A program made the translations under genes and the position numbers. The notes beneath the pieces were generated by a model that ran no database searches, had not been told where the DNA came from, and worked only from the letters and a program-made list of their open reading frames with translations. A stretch of DNA of 64,000 nt. Origin: Planctomycetota bacterium. Its GTDB lineage: Bacteria > Planctomycetota > B15-G4 > JADJEK01. Shown one piece after another: positions 25,263 through 33,835 of this stretch (position 1 is its first letter; the number at the start of each line of letters is the position of its first letter). Location: assembly GCA_016709145.1 (NCBI GenBank), contig JADJEK010000004.1, positions 62,001-126,000 of the forward strand. The letters run 5' to 3'.

Positions 25263-27878
25263 TCAGTCGCGCACGGCCCCGAAGCGGTAGACGGCATTCA
25301 GGAACAGCCCGGTTTGACCGCGTGCGAAGCCGCGAAAGTTCGGGTCGTTCGCGAACAGGATGACGTGGCCGCGGCCGATGCGGACGTCGGCGAGGTACGC
25401 CTTGCCGTTCAACTTCGCCACGCTCTCCGAGGACGCGAAGCCCGACAACAGCGAGTCCTGCCCGAACACGCCGAGCCGCGTCCCCTGCCCCTTCAGCGTG
25501 AACGCGGTCGTGCCGTCCATCAGCACGGCGAGCGCGGCGTCGTCGTCCCCGAACGCCAGCGGATGATCCGGATCGAGTCGCACGCGGAACAACGTTCCGG
25601 GCACTTGCTGTTGGCGCATGCGTTCGGCGACGTCCTTCGACGGCAGCCATTCGCGGTCCTTCGATTCGGCCGGCGGCGCTTGGTCGTCGTCGCGCGTGCG
25701 CACGTCGACGAATCCACCGCGCTCCTTGGTCAAGGCGAACGCTCCGCCACCGACACCGACGATCGAACCGCCGCGCTCGACGTATTGGCGCAACGCGTCG
25801 AAGCCGCCGTCGCCGAGTTCCCCGCCGTAGCCGAAGCCGTCGGCGAACACGATCACGGAGTAGTCGGACAAGTCCATGCCGCCGAGTTCGCCGAGCGGCA
25901 GCATCGAGCACGGCACGCCGAGCCGGCGCTCGAACAGGAACCGGATCGCGCCGACCGACGACGGTGCGGTGCCATCGCCCGTGACCACGCCGATCGCGGG
26001 TACGGCGACAGGTCGGAACGACTCGGCGCCGAGGTCAGGCCCTTTCTCCGTGAGGCTCGTCGACACCGCGAGCATGCGCGTGCCGAGCGCCTCGGCGCAC
26101 GCTGCGACGCGCGCATGCACGTCCTTCGCGTTGCCCGCGATCGGGATCAGCAATGCGCCCGCCGCGAACTCCTCACCCGCGATCGTGAACGCGCGCGTCG
26201 CGCTCGACACGCGGACTCCCTCGCGCAGCAGGCGATCGAGCACGCGCGGCGACTGGAACGAATCCCAATGCACGAGGTAGGCGACGCTCGCGACACCGCC
26301 GTCGATGCGACCGCTGCGCGGCGTGGGCTCGACGACGGCGACGAGCTCGGCGTCGACCGGTTGCTCGGTCCAGTAGGCCTCGACGTCGTAGAGCAACGGA
26401 AGGCTCCACGCCGACACGTCGTAGAAGTACGGCTCGCGGAGCGGTGAACGCGGTTCGAGCAGCGTGCGCGCGAGGTTCTTCATCGGCTGGGCCAACGAGA
26501 CCACTAAGGCGCCCGCGGGGAAGCGGCGATCGTCGACGACGTCCGGCGCGTACGCGTGGGCGCGCTTGGCCTCGAACGGCGCGGTCGCTCGATGCACCTC
26601 GACGCCTTGATCCGTGAGCAGAGTGACGAGTTCGTCGCAACGACTCGGATCCCGACCCGGCACCAGGACGAACGCGCGCTCGGCGCCGTTCTTGCCCTCC
26701 CAGATCGCGTCCTCGAAGAAGCGCGCGAAGTCCGCGAGCAGAGCCCCCCGATTCGCCTGCGCGGTCGCGACCGTCGCCAACGCCGACGTGAAGTGGTGCG
26801 CGGTGCGATCGCGCAGCGTCAACAACTCACCGTCGTCGCGACGAATGACGACGCCGGCCGGCGAGTGCCCGGCTTGCTCGTAGGTCATTCCGATCGCGCC
26901 GTTGAACGACGGCCAGGCGTCGCCGTAGCCGGGATAGAACAGGTCGAAGTCCTCGCCGGTGTAGTACGGCCACGCGAAGCGATCGAACGCGGCGGCGTTC
27001 CCGGCACCGAACACTTCGCCCCACCGAGCGATGTGACGCGGCAGATTCGAGTTCATCGGCGCTGCGGCTGGGAAGAAGAAGTACGAGCTGTCCGGGTACA
27101 TCTCGTGGAAGTCGACGTGCACCTGCGGCAACAACTCGCGGTACGCGCGGACGCGGGCTTGCGTCTCGATCTGGGTCAGGAACGCCCAATCGCGGTTCAG
27201 GTCGAACAGATAGTGATTGAACCGTCCACCCGGCCACGGTTCCGAATGCTCCTCGGCGTGCGGATCGGGATTCGGCATGGGACCCATCACCGAGTTCAGC
27301 CACTGGACGTAGCGCTCGCGGCCATCCGGGTTCAGACACGGGTCGATCACGATCACGGTCTGCTCGAGCAGCGCCTTGGTCGCGTCGTCGGCCGCGGCCG
27401 CGTAGTGCCACAGCACGGCCAATGCGGCCTCGGACGGCGACGGCTCGTTGCCGTGCACGTTGAACGACAGCCAGACGACGATCGGCAGCGACGCCAACAG
27501 CGCATCGCGATCCGCGCTCGACGTCCACGTGCGCGGGTCGGCCAAACGGCGCATGCCATCGCGGATCTCACCGAGCCGCGCGAGATTCGCGGGCGACGAC
27601 ACGGTGGCGAGGACGAGCGGACGCCCCGTCGCCGTCGAACCGTAGCGCCGCACTTCGACGCGGTCGGTCGCATTGCCGATCGCGTCGACGGCGCGCAGCA
27701 ACGCCTCGTGCGTGGTGAAGCGCTGGCCGAGCTCGTAGCCGAGCAGCGCCGCGGGAGTCGGCACGTCTGCGGCGTAGCGCGACGCCGGCTCGAACGTGAA
27801 CTCATGGGCGTCCTGGGCGCTCGACGAACCGGTCCAAGCGACCAACGAACCGGCGATCACAGCCGCGTGCAATTTCAT
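25263..27878 (-). CDS. Secreted M14-family zinc carboxypeptidase
   Basis: I start at ATG 27878, where GAGG lies upstream and MKLHAAVIAGSLVAWTG forms a signal peptide; the longer frame is unsupported. The 871-aa protein has the M14 zinc site: NVHGNEPSPSEA (HxxE), the third ligand region near QVHVDFHEMYPDSSY, and conserved DPCLNPDGRERY. The segment MTYEQAGHSPAG may hold the catalytic Glu. After the peptidase domain (about residues 60-420) comes a long C-terminal region ending in a GATase-like or beta domain typical of large bacteroidetal/planctomycetal M14 proteins. It probably digests peptides outside the cytoplasm. Confidence 0.88.
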   Translation of the reverse strand: MKLHAAVIAGSLVAWTGSSSAQDAHEFTFEPASRYAADVPTPAALLGYELGQRFTTHEALLRAVDAIGNATDRVEVRRYGSTATGRPLVLATVSSPANLARLGEIRDGMRRLADPRTWTSSADRDALLASLPIVVWLSFNVHGNEPSPSEAALAVLWHYAAAADDATKALLEQTVIVIDPCLNPDGRERYVQWLNSVMGPMPNPDPHAEEHSEPWPGGRFNHYLFDLNRDWAFLTQIETQARVRAYRELLPQVHVDFHEMYPDSSYFFFPAAAPMNSNLPRHIARWGEVFGAGNAAAFDRFAWPYYTGEDFDLFYPGYGDAWPSFNGAIGMTYEQAGHSPAGVVIRRDDGELLTLRDRTAHHFTSALATVATAQANRGALLADFARFFEDAIWEGKNGAERAFVLVPGRDPSRCDELVTLLTDQGVEVHRATAPFEAKRAHAYAPDVVDDRRFPAGALVVSLAQPMKNLARTLLEPRSPLREPYFYDVSAWSLPLLYDVEAYWTEQPVDAELVAVVEPTPRSGRIDGGVASVAYLVHWDSFQSPRVLDRLLREGVRVSSATRAFTIAGEEFAAGALLIPIAGNAKDVHARVAACAEALGTRMLAVSTSLTEKGPDLGAESFRPVAVPAIGVVTGDGTAPSSVGAIRFLFERRLGVPCSMLPLGELGGMDLSDYSVIVFADGFGYGGELGDGGFDALRQYVERGGSIVGVGGGAFALTKERGGFVDVRTRDDDQAPPAESKDREWLPSKDVAERMRQQQVPGTLFRVRLDPDHPLAFGDDDAALAVLMDGTTAFTLKGQGTRLGVFGQDSLLSGFASSESVAKLNGKAYLADVRIGRGHVILFANDPNFRGFARGQTGLFLNAVYRFGAVRD

Positions 27879-28088
27879 GCGTCGACCTCGGGCAAGCCAG
27901 CGTCGGGAACGAGGGGCGGGGATTGTAGTCGCCGCCGAGGCCAGTGGTGTTGACCCGCGCGCGTGCCTTGTAGACTTCGCGGTCCAACGCGGCGCGAGTG
28001 CTTCGGTGTCGGCCAACGGGGCCACCCTCAAGTAACGCGTGGCGAACCTCCGAAGACCGGGGGTTCACGCAGGTCGAAGGTGTGTTCC

Positions 28089-28772
28089 ATGCAGACTCTC
28101 GAGTACCGGGCGAAGGAATCGTGGCGCGTGTTCCGCATCATGGCGGAATTCGTCGACGCGCTCGAACGCCTCCAGGACGTCGGGCCGGCCGTGTCGATCT
28201 TCGGGTCGGCCCGCATGAACGCGAGCCATCGCTACTACAAGATGGCGCGCAGGCTGGCCTCGAAGCTGTCGAAGGACGGGTTCTCGATCATCACCGGCGG
28301 CGGCCCCGGGATCATGGAAGCCGCCAATCGTGGCGCCATGGACGTCGGCGGCAACTCGATCGGCCTGAACATCCGCTTGCCGATGGAGCAGGCGCCGAAC
28401 CCGTTCCAGAACATCGCGATCGACTTCAACTACTTCTTCGTGCGCAAGTTCATGTTCGTGAAGTACGCGTCGTCGTTCGTGATCTTCCCGGGCGGCTTCG
28501 GGACGATGGACGAGTTGTTCGAAGCGCTCACGCTGATCCAGACCGACAAGATCGCGGACTTCTCGGTCGTCCTCGTCGGCAGCAAGTACTGGAAGGGTCT
28601 GCTCGACTGGGTGCGCGACACGATGATCCCCGAAGGCACCGTGTCGCCGAAGGACCTCGACCTCGTCTACCTCACCGACGATCTCGACGAGGTTTCTCGC
28701 ATCGTGCGACGCTCGTTCGACGAGCAGTCGTTCCTGACCAGCGGGCTGCGCGGTATCGTCCGCCGCGGATGA
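28089..28772 (+). CDS. LOG-family (lysine decarboxylase-like) nucleotide hydrolase
   Basis: The 227-aa protein has the LOG-family motif FVIFPGGFGTMDELFEALTL, i.e. PGGxGTxxE, plus GPAVSIFGSARM and ITGGGPGIMEAANRGAM that shape the nucleotide pocket. Such enzymes cleave ribose phosphate from AMP or cytokinin nucleotides. Start ATG 28089 is preceded by GAAGG; a longer frame reaches 27963 but overlaps the promoter region of the divergent M14 gene. Ten bases separate it from tgt, so the two are probably co-transcribed. Confidence 0.9.
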   Translation: MQTLEYRAKESWRVFRIMAEFVDALERLQDVGPAVSIFGSARMNASHRYYKMARRLASKLSKDGFSIITGGGPGIMEAANRGAMDVGGNSIGLNIRLPMEQAPNPFQNIAIDFNYFFVRKFMFVKYASSFVIFPGGFGTMDELFEALTLIQTDKIADFSVVLVGSKYWKGLLDWVRDTMIPEGTVSPKDLDLVYLTDDLDEVSRIVRRSFDEQSFLTSGLRGIVRRG

Positions 28773-28782
28773 CAGCGCCCGG

Positions 28783-30063
28783 ATGACTGCGAAGAACGAA
28801 CACGGCGGTCCGAAGAACCCGTTCACCCTGCTCGCCAAGGACCCCGCGTCGCGGGCGCGGCGCGGGCGGTTGACGTTGCCGCATGGCATCGTCGAAACCC
28901 CGGCGTTCATGCCGGTCGGCACGGTGGGCGCGCTGAAAGCGCTGACCCCGCGCGACGCGCGCGATTGCGGCGCGCAAATGATCCTCGCGAACACGTACCA
29001 CCTGACGATCCGACCCGGCGAAGATCTGGTGAAGAAGCTCGGTGGCCTGCACAAGTTCATGGGTTGGGACGGACCGATCCTGACCGACTCGGGCGGGTAT
29101 CAGGTGTTCTCGTTGCCGGGCAAGGAGATCACCGAAGAGGGCGTGCGCTTCCGCTTCGAGGTCTCCGGCGAGCGCATCGTGCTGACGCCCGAGAAGTCGA
29201 TGGAGATCCAACAAGCGCTCGGACCCGACGTCGCCATGGCGTTCGACGAGTGCATTCCGTTCCCGTGCGAGGAGTCGTACGCGGCCGCTTCGATCGAGCG
29301 CACGCTGCGATGGGCCAAACGCTGCCTCGCCGCGCACACGCGCGAGGATCAACATCTGTTCGGCATCGTGCAGGGCGGCCTGTTCCCGAAGCTGCGCGAG
29401 CGCTGCGCGAAGGCCATCTCGGAGATGCCGTTCAACGGCATCGCGGTCGGTGGCGTCTCGGTCGGCGAAGGACACGAGAACCTGAAGACCGCGGTCGATC
29501 TGACCGAGCGCCATCTCCCCGCGGACAAAGTCCGCTACTTGATGGGCGTGGGCCTACCGCAGGACATCCTCGAGTCGGTCGAGCGCGGCATGGACATCTT
29601 CGACTGCGTGATCCCTACGCGCTACGCGCGCGGCGGCACGTTGTTCACGGTGCGCGGCAAGATCCGCATCGAGCACAACAACTATCGGCGCGACGCCTAT
29701 CCGATCGACACGTCGTGCGACTGCTACGCCTGCGCGAACTTCTCGCGCGCGTACTTGCGCCACTTGTTCCTGGAGAAAGAGTTCCTCGGGACGATACTCG
29801 CGTCGATCCACAACGTGCGCTTCTACCAGCGCATGATGGCGGGAGCGCGGGCGGCGATCGAAGCCGGGAACTTCACCGCGTGGAAGACCGAGTTCCTGAC
29901 GAACTACGGATTCGCGGCCGACGACGACGTGAACACGCGGGAAGAATCGAGCGAGAGCGCGGGGCCGCGCGCGGCGTCGACGCAGCACGAGCGACCCCAG
30001 GACCGCCGCGGTGGAGCGCAGCGCCCCCGAGGACCGAGTGGCCCGAAGGGACGGCGGCGCTGA
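28783..30063 (+). CDS. tgt: tRNA-guanine transglycosylase
   Basis: Tgt exchanges guanine 34 of GUN-anticodon tRNAs for preQ1 on the way to queuosine. The 426-aa protein contains the substrate-binding LTDSGGYQVFSL, FGIVQGGLFPKLRERC, the nucleophile region DIFDCVIPTRYARGGTLFT and the zinc site CDCYAC with a distal His in SIHNVRFYQ. About 45 extra residues at the C-terminus are Arg/Gly/Pro-rich and probably disordered. QueC, which makes the preQ0 precursor, is encoded 7.5 kb away at 37528-38223. Confidence 0.96.
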   Translation: MTAKNEHGGPKNPFTLLAKDPASRARRGRLTLPHGIVETPAFMPVGTVGALKALTPRDARDCGAQMILANTYHLTIRPGEDLVKKLGGLHKFMGWDGPILTDSGGYQVFSLPGKEITEEGVRFRFEVSGERIVLTPEKSMEIQQALGPDVAMAFDECIPFPCEESYAAASIERTLRWAKRCLAAHTREDQHLFGIVQGGLFPKLRERCAKAISEMPFNGIAVGGVSVGEGHENLKTAVDLTERHLPADKVRYLMGVGLPQDILESVERGMDIFDCVIPTRYARGGTLFTVRGKIRIEHNNYRRDAYPIDTSCDCYACANFSRAYLRHLFLEKEFLGTILASIHNVRFYQRMMAGARAAIEAGNFTAWKTEFLTNYGFAADDDVNTREESSESAGPRAASTQHERPQDRRGGAQRPRGPSGPKGRRR

Positions 30064-30084
30064 CCCACGCGTCGGTCCGCCGGA

Positions 30085-30183
30085 TCAGGTCTTGATCTTG
30101 TTCTTGCGCTTGCGCACGAGGTTGCCGCAGCACGGACGAGCGCCGTGATTGGCCTTCTTGATCTTCCGGTTGTTACGCGCCAT
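30085..30183 (-). CDS. 32-aa highly basic, ribosomal-protein-like peptide
   Basis: ATG 30183 follows GGAG with seven bases spacing. The 32-residue product, MARNNRKIKKANHGARPCCG followed by NLVRKRKNKIKT, is about 40 percent Lys/Arg with a central CC. Size and composition recall the tiny ribosomal proteins (such as bTHX or bL36 types), though it matches none that I can name. Good translation signals and an isolated position argue that it is a real gene. A ribosome-associated role is inferred. Confidence 0.7.
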   Translation of the reverse strand: MARNNRKIKKANHGARPCCGNLVRKRKNKIKT

Positions 30184-30443
30184 GGCTCAACTCCAGGTTC
30201 GTGGTGGCGACGGACCGGGGAGCACCCCGGTGGTCGTCGCGTCTTCGTCGCTTCATCTTTGCCGTATCAAGGCGGAACAGGTTAGCGACCGAAACTGCGC
30301 CTGTACACCCGCGGCATGAGACGGCCCGTCGCAGCCCGCTGCGGCAACGGACGGAGGCGCCGGCCGTCCGCGGCCCCTTCGCTTCGAAGGCTGGTTCGTC
30401 GTTCCACTCGTCTTCTCGATCCGACTGTTAGGATCCTCGCCGC
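30184..30443. promoter_or_regulatory. Divergent intergenic region
   Basis: This 260-base gap separates the 32-aa basic gene (minus) from the Tat-exported gene (plus), so both promoters should lie here. A GC-rich imperfect hairpin sits around 30215-30235. I could not pick -10/-35 boxes with confidence, and no small ORF is convincing. Confidence 0.4.
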
Positions 30444-31679
30444 ATGACCGAGCCGCGCCACCTCGACCCCGGTTCCACGATCGACCGCCGACGTTTCCTC
30501 GAGGGCACGATCGCCGCCTGCGGGCTCGGGCTCGCGGCCGGCCTGCCGTTCTGGAACTCGGCGCAGGGCGCCCCGCGCCCGATCCGCCCCGAGGGCAAGA
30601 ACCTGGTCGTGGTCCGCTTCGGGGCCGGCGTGCGCTTCCGCGACACGTTCGGCGCCGGCGACCGCACGCTGACCCCGCACCTGCGCAGCCAAGCTCGCTA
30701 CGGCACGCTGTTCTCCCACGTGCGGAACGACGGCGAACTGCGCCACGACTGCGCGACCTGGACGCTGCTGAACGGTTCGTATGGACCGCGGCAGTTCGCG
30801 CGCGGAGCAAAGCTCGCCGAAGGACTGAGCTACAGCCCGACGTGGCTCGAGCTGTACCGCAAGACGTACGCCCGCCCGATCGACAAGCTGCTCGCCGTCG
30901 GCGTCGAGCCGTGCTCGCGCAGCGAGGACTTCGGCTCGCGGTATCAGGCAGCGAGCTTCGCCGCGCTGCAGGACGCACCGGACGGAGCCTCGGCCTCGGG
31001 CGACGCGTCGCTCGGCGTCTGCGCCGAGCGCTTCATGTTGAATCGCCGCATCGGGCAGATCGCACGCGACCTCGAAGACGACCTGAAGCCGCGCACGCGC
31101 TCGCAACGTCGCGCCTCGTACCTCGGTGTGATCGACGACCACTTCGGCTCCGAGCCGCTGCGCCAGACGTCGCTGACGGAGATCGTGCGGGAGATCCTCG
31201 CCGATCGACTCGCCGCTCCGCAGCCGTGGATCACGGCCGCCGAAGCCGACGACGTCCTGCTCGATCTGGCCCTGCGTGCGATGACGAAGCATCGGCCCGA
31301 ATGCGCGGTGATCGGGTTCCAGTCGACCGACCTCGCGCATTTCGGGGCGTGGCGCACGTACACGGCGCAACTGCGTCGCCTCGACCTCTTGCTCGCTCGG
31401 CTGCAGGAGTTCTTGGCGTCGACGCCCTTCTACGCCAACCGCACGACGCTCGTGGTCACGACCGAGATCGGTCGCGGCGATCCGAACTTCGCGCAGCACG
31501 AACTCGAAGGCGAATCCGAGCGCCGCCTGTTCACGCTGGTCCTCGGCCCCGACGTCGAGCCCGGTCGCGAAGTGAGCGAAGTCCGCGACTTCGCGGGTCT
31601 GGCAGCGGGATTGGCGCGATTCCTCGGGGTCGGCCTGCCCGCCGCGACGGCGCCCCTCTGGCCGGAGTTCCCCGCATGA
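30444..31679 (+). CDS. Tat-exported alkaline-phosphatase-superfamily-like protein
   Basis: The 411-aa protein opens with a twin-arginine signal (TIDRRRFLEGTIAACGLGLA), so it is exported folded. The body resembles the alkaline-phosphatase/sulfatase or DUF1501 fold: NLVVVRFGAGVRFRDTFG near the N-terminus, a GYQSTDLAHFG-like segment (IGFQSTDLAHFGAWRTY) and TTLVVTTEIGRGDPNFAQHE towards the end, where metal ligands normally lie. Several ligands of true phosphatases (the DGxR and active Ser/Thr) are not evident, so activity is uncertain. Its stop overlaps the next gene (ATGA). Confidence 0.7.
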   Translation: MTEPRHLDPGSTIDRRRFLEGTIAACGLGLAAGLPFWNSAQGAPRPIRPEGKNLVVVRFGAGVRFRDTFGAGDRTLTPHLRSQARYGTLFSHVRNDGELRHDCATWTLLNGSYGPRQFARGAKLAEGLSYSPTWLELYRKTYARPIDKLLAVGVEPCSRSEDFGSRYQAASFAALQDAPDGASASGDASLGVCAERFMLNRRIGQIARDLEDDLKPRTRSQRRASYLGVIDDHFGSEPLRQTSLTEIVREILADRLAAPQPWITAAEADDVLLDLALRAMTKHRPECAVIGFQSTDLAHFGAWRTYTAQLRRLDLLLARLQEFLASTPFYANRTTLVVTTEIGRGDPNFAQHELEGESERRLFTLVLGPDVEPGREVSEVRDFAGLAAGLARFLGVGLPAATAPLWPEFPA

Positions 31680-32512
31680 ACACGGCCAACCGGCGCGGCA
31701 CGAGCATCGGCCTGCTCGGCCTGCTGTCGATCGCCGGCTTCGTCGCACACGCGGCGCAGGATGGCGAAGTGCATCTGGTCGGCCGCGCCAAACCCGCGCT
31801 GCCCGAGCATCTCGTCGTCGAAGGCGACGAACGACCTCTGCACGACTTGCGGATCGCGGCCCTGGTCGAAGCGCTCGAGATCGAGAAGCGCGTGGTCGCG
31901 CAATTGAAGGCGTCGATCGTCACCTCCGACGATCGACCGAACGCGACGCTGGTGTTGCTCGACATGCAGCGCAACCAGCTCGATCAATTCCTCCGCGAAA
32001 CCCGCAACGCGATCGTGTTGGACGGCCCGTTGTCCGACAAGACCGTCGGCGTGTTCGATCGCTACCTGTCGGGCTTCGCGTACGAGCGCATGCTGACCGA
32101 CAGCTACGACCTCGCGGCGATGAACGAGTGGCGGTCGGCGAACCTCGAGTTCCTGCGCACGAGCGCGCCCGCGGTGCGCGAGCACGCCGAGTTCATGCGT
32201 CTGCAGACCCTGCGCAGCGCCGAGAAGGCGCTGCTGCTGCGTCGCATCATCGCGGCGGTCCAACGCGGACCGTTGTCCGACGCGGAGCAGCAGCAGTTCC
32301 TCGGCGAACTGAAGACGTTCTATCCCAGTGAGCCGTTGCCGGTCGCGGCCGGCGCGGCGCAGCCGATCGCCGCGGCGCCGACCGACTCCGGGCCCCTGCC
32401 CGAAGCGCTTCCGCTCGGGCCGACCGGACGCGCGCTCACGTTGCCACGCCTCGACGGCGTCGAGCGCGTCACTCGCGTGATCGCGAAGCTGCCCACGCCT
32501 CTCGCGAAGTGA
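31676..32512 (+). CDS. Exported helical protein paired with the Tat protein
   Basis: The 278-aa product starts at ATG 31676, overlapping the stop of the Tat-exported gene. It has a signal segment (TSIGLLGLLSIAGFVAHA) and then a long mostly helical domain with no motif I recognise. The C-terminal 60 residues are Pro/Ala-rich. Tight coupling suggests that the two proteins work together outside the cytoplasm, perhaps as a complex. Confidence 0.65.
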   Translation: MNTANRRGTSIGLLGLLSIAGFVAHAAQDGEVHLVGRAKPALPEHLVVEGDERPLHDLRIAALVEALEIEKRVVAQLKASIVTSDDRPNATLVLLDMQRNQLDQFLRETRNAIVLDGPLSDKTVGVFDRYLSGFAYERMLTDSYDLAAMNEWRSANLEFLRTSAPAVREHAEFMRLQTLRSAEKALLLRRIIAAVQRGPLSDAEQQQFLGELKTFYPSEPLPVAAGAAQPIAAAPTDSGPLPEALPLGPTGRALTLPRLDGVERVTRVIAKLPTPLAK

Positions 32513-32542
32513 CGCGATCGAGGCCGCGGACCGAGCTCTTGA

Positions 32543-32887
32543 TCAGTCGCCGAGCTTGACGATCAGGTCCAGAATGCGCTCGAGGGCCTTCAGACCGGCG
32601 GCCTGGCGCTTCTCGAGCAACACCAAGCGCTCCGCGAGCTTCGCCACGACGGGCGGAAGGACGGCTTCGCGCACGTAATTCTCGACGGTGTTGAACGTCT
32701 CGGCGAGTTCCGGCGTCGGCGAGCGATGGAACTTGTAGTGGAAGTTCTGCGCCAGGATCTCGTCGACGAGCCGCTGTCGTCCCTTCAAGACGGCTTCGTG
32801 CTGCTCGGAGCTGTGCTCGAGCTGGAAGCACTCTTTCTTGTAGTCGTGGATGATCTCGCTGACCTGGTGCTTGTCGATGCGATGCAT
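32543..32887 (-). CDS. Helical protein of unknown function
   Basis: The 114-aa protein is predicted almost fully helical, with heptad-like stretches (LAERLVLLEKRQAAGLKALE) that suggest a coiled coil. It is soluble and has no signal peptide. ATG 32887 (MHRIDKHQVSEI) has only a GGGGG run upstream. A longer frame exists but its N-terminal part is Arg-rich and unlikely. I do not recognise the family. It converges on the previous gene. Confidence 0.6.
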   Translation of the reverse strand: MHRIDKHQVSEIIHDYKKECFQLEHSSEQHEAVLKGRQRLVDEILAQNFHYKFHRSPTPELAETFNTVENYVREAVLPPVVAKLAERLVLLEKRQAAGLKALERILDLIVKLGD

Positions 32888-33072
32888 CGGAGGACCCCCG
32901 TTCGGGATGAACTCGTGGACCGAGGCCGGCGGAAGGGTCGGATGGCCGATCGCCGCTCGGGGCCGGAGTATAAACCCCGGCGCGAGACCGCTGCCACGAC
33001 GGCTTCCTGCGGCGTTCTGTCCGAACCGACGGGGAACGCGGATCGACGCGGCAGCGCGGCCGCGGCGACGTT

Positions 33073-33684
33073 TCAATGCGCGAGTTTGCGCTCGATCTGA
33101 TGCAAGTTCGCGCGCAGTTCGTCGATCGAACGCGTGAGATCCGCGCACTCGTCGAGCAGGATGCGCACGTATTGGCGCTGGCCTTCCGTCCACAGCTCGG
33201 AAGCTCGCGTGCCTTCTTCGTGCGCGCCCAACGCGCGCAGCATCGGGTCATCGCCCGACTCGATGCGATCGACGCGTTCGGCCGCGCGCAACAGCGCCGA
33301 CCGTGCGTCGCGGAACGGCTGCAGGTCCTTGCAGACGCGGACGACGCCTTCGATGCGTCCATCGCGACCGCACATCGGCAAGACCGACGACAGCACGCTG
33401 ATCCGGTGACCGTTCGCATGGCGCATCTTGACCACGCTGTTGTGCACGACGACGCCAGCCAGCGCGTCGCGCACGTTCAGCGCATCGACTTCACGGTGGG
33501 TCTCCGGGAACAACACGCTGGCGTTCTTGCCCAGCACGTCGCGCGCGGCGAACCCGAACAGCTCGGTCGCTCCGCGACTCCACGACAGCACGACATCGTC
33601 GCGGCTCGTGGTGAACACGGCTTCGGCCGGTCGCGTCGCCGGAATGGGCGGACTTGAAGTCGAGTTCGATTCCGTGATCGCCAA
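33073..33684 (-). CDS. PAS-domain sensor protein without an output domain
   Basis: A PAS domain spans most of the first 130 residues (VLSWSRGATELFGFAARDVL, then GKNASVLFPETHREVD, and RHANGHRISVLSSVLPMCGR). It is followed by a coiled-coil-like C-terminus (ECADLTRSIDELRANLHQIE). No kinase, GGDEF or other output domain follows. I place the start at TTG 33684 (203 aa); there is no ATG or GTG with a good ribosome-binding site, and the frame further upstream is antisense to the pnp tail. It may be a single-domain sensor that signals through a partner. Confidence 0.7.
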   Translation of the reverse strand: MAITESNSTSSPPIPATRPAEAVFTTSRDDVVLSWSRGATELFGFAARDVLGKNASVLFPETHREVDALNVRDALAGVVVHNSVVKMRHANGHRISVLSSVLPMCGRDGRIEGVVRVCKDLQPFRDARSALLRAAERVDRIESGDDPMLRALGAHEEGTRASELWTEGQRQYVRILLDECADLTRSIDELRANLHQIERKLAH

Positions 33685-33773
33685 GCGGGGTTTCCGGGGT
33701 GCGAGAACACCGATCGGTTCCCTGTATCGGCCGAAAGGCCCGCACGACTCCAGCGTGTCACCCTGCAACGAGC

Positions 33774-33803
33774 GCGGCCGCGCAACCTTCGCTGCGCGGC
33801 CGC
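33774..33803 (-). terminator. GC-rich hairpin after pnp
   Basis: A perfect 11-bp stem (33774-33784 with 33793-33803, loop of eight) lies about 33 bases after the pnp stop codon. No T-run follows on the minus strand, so it is a weak intrinsic terminator or an RNA-stabilising stem. Confidence 0.45.
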
Positions 33804-33835
33804 GACATCGCGGAACTCGAACGGGAAATCCGAGG

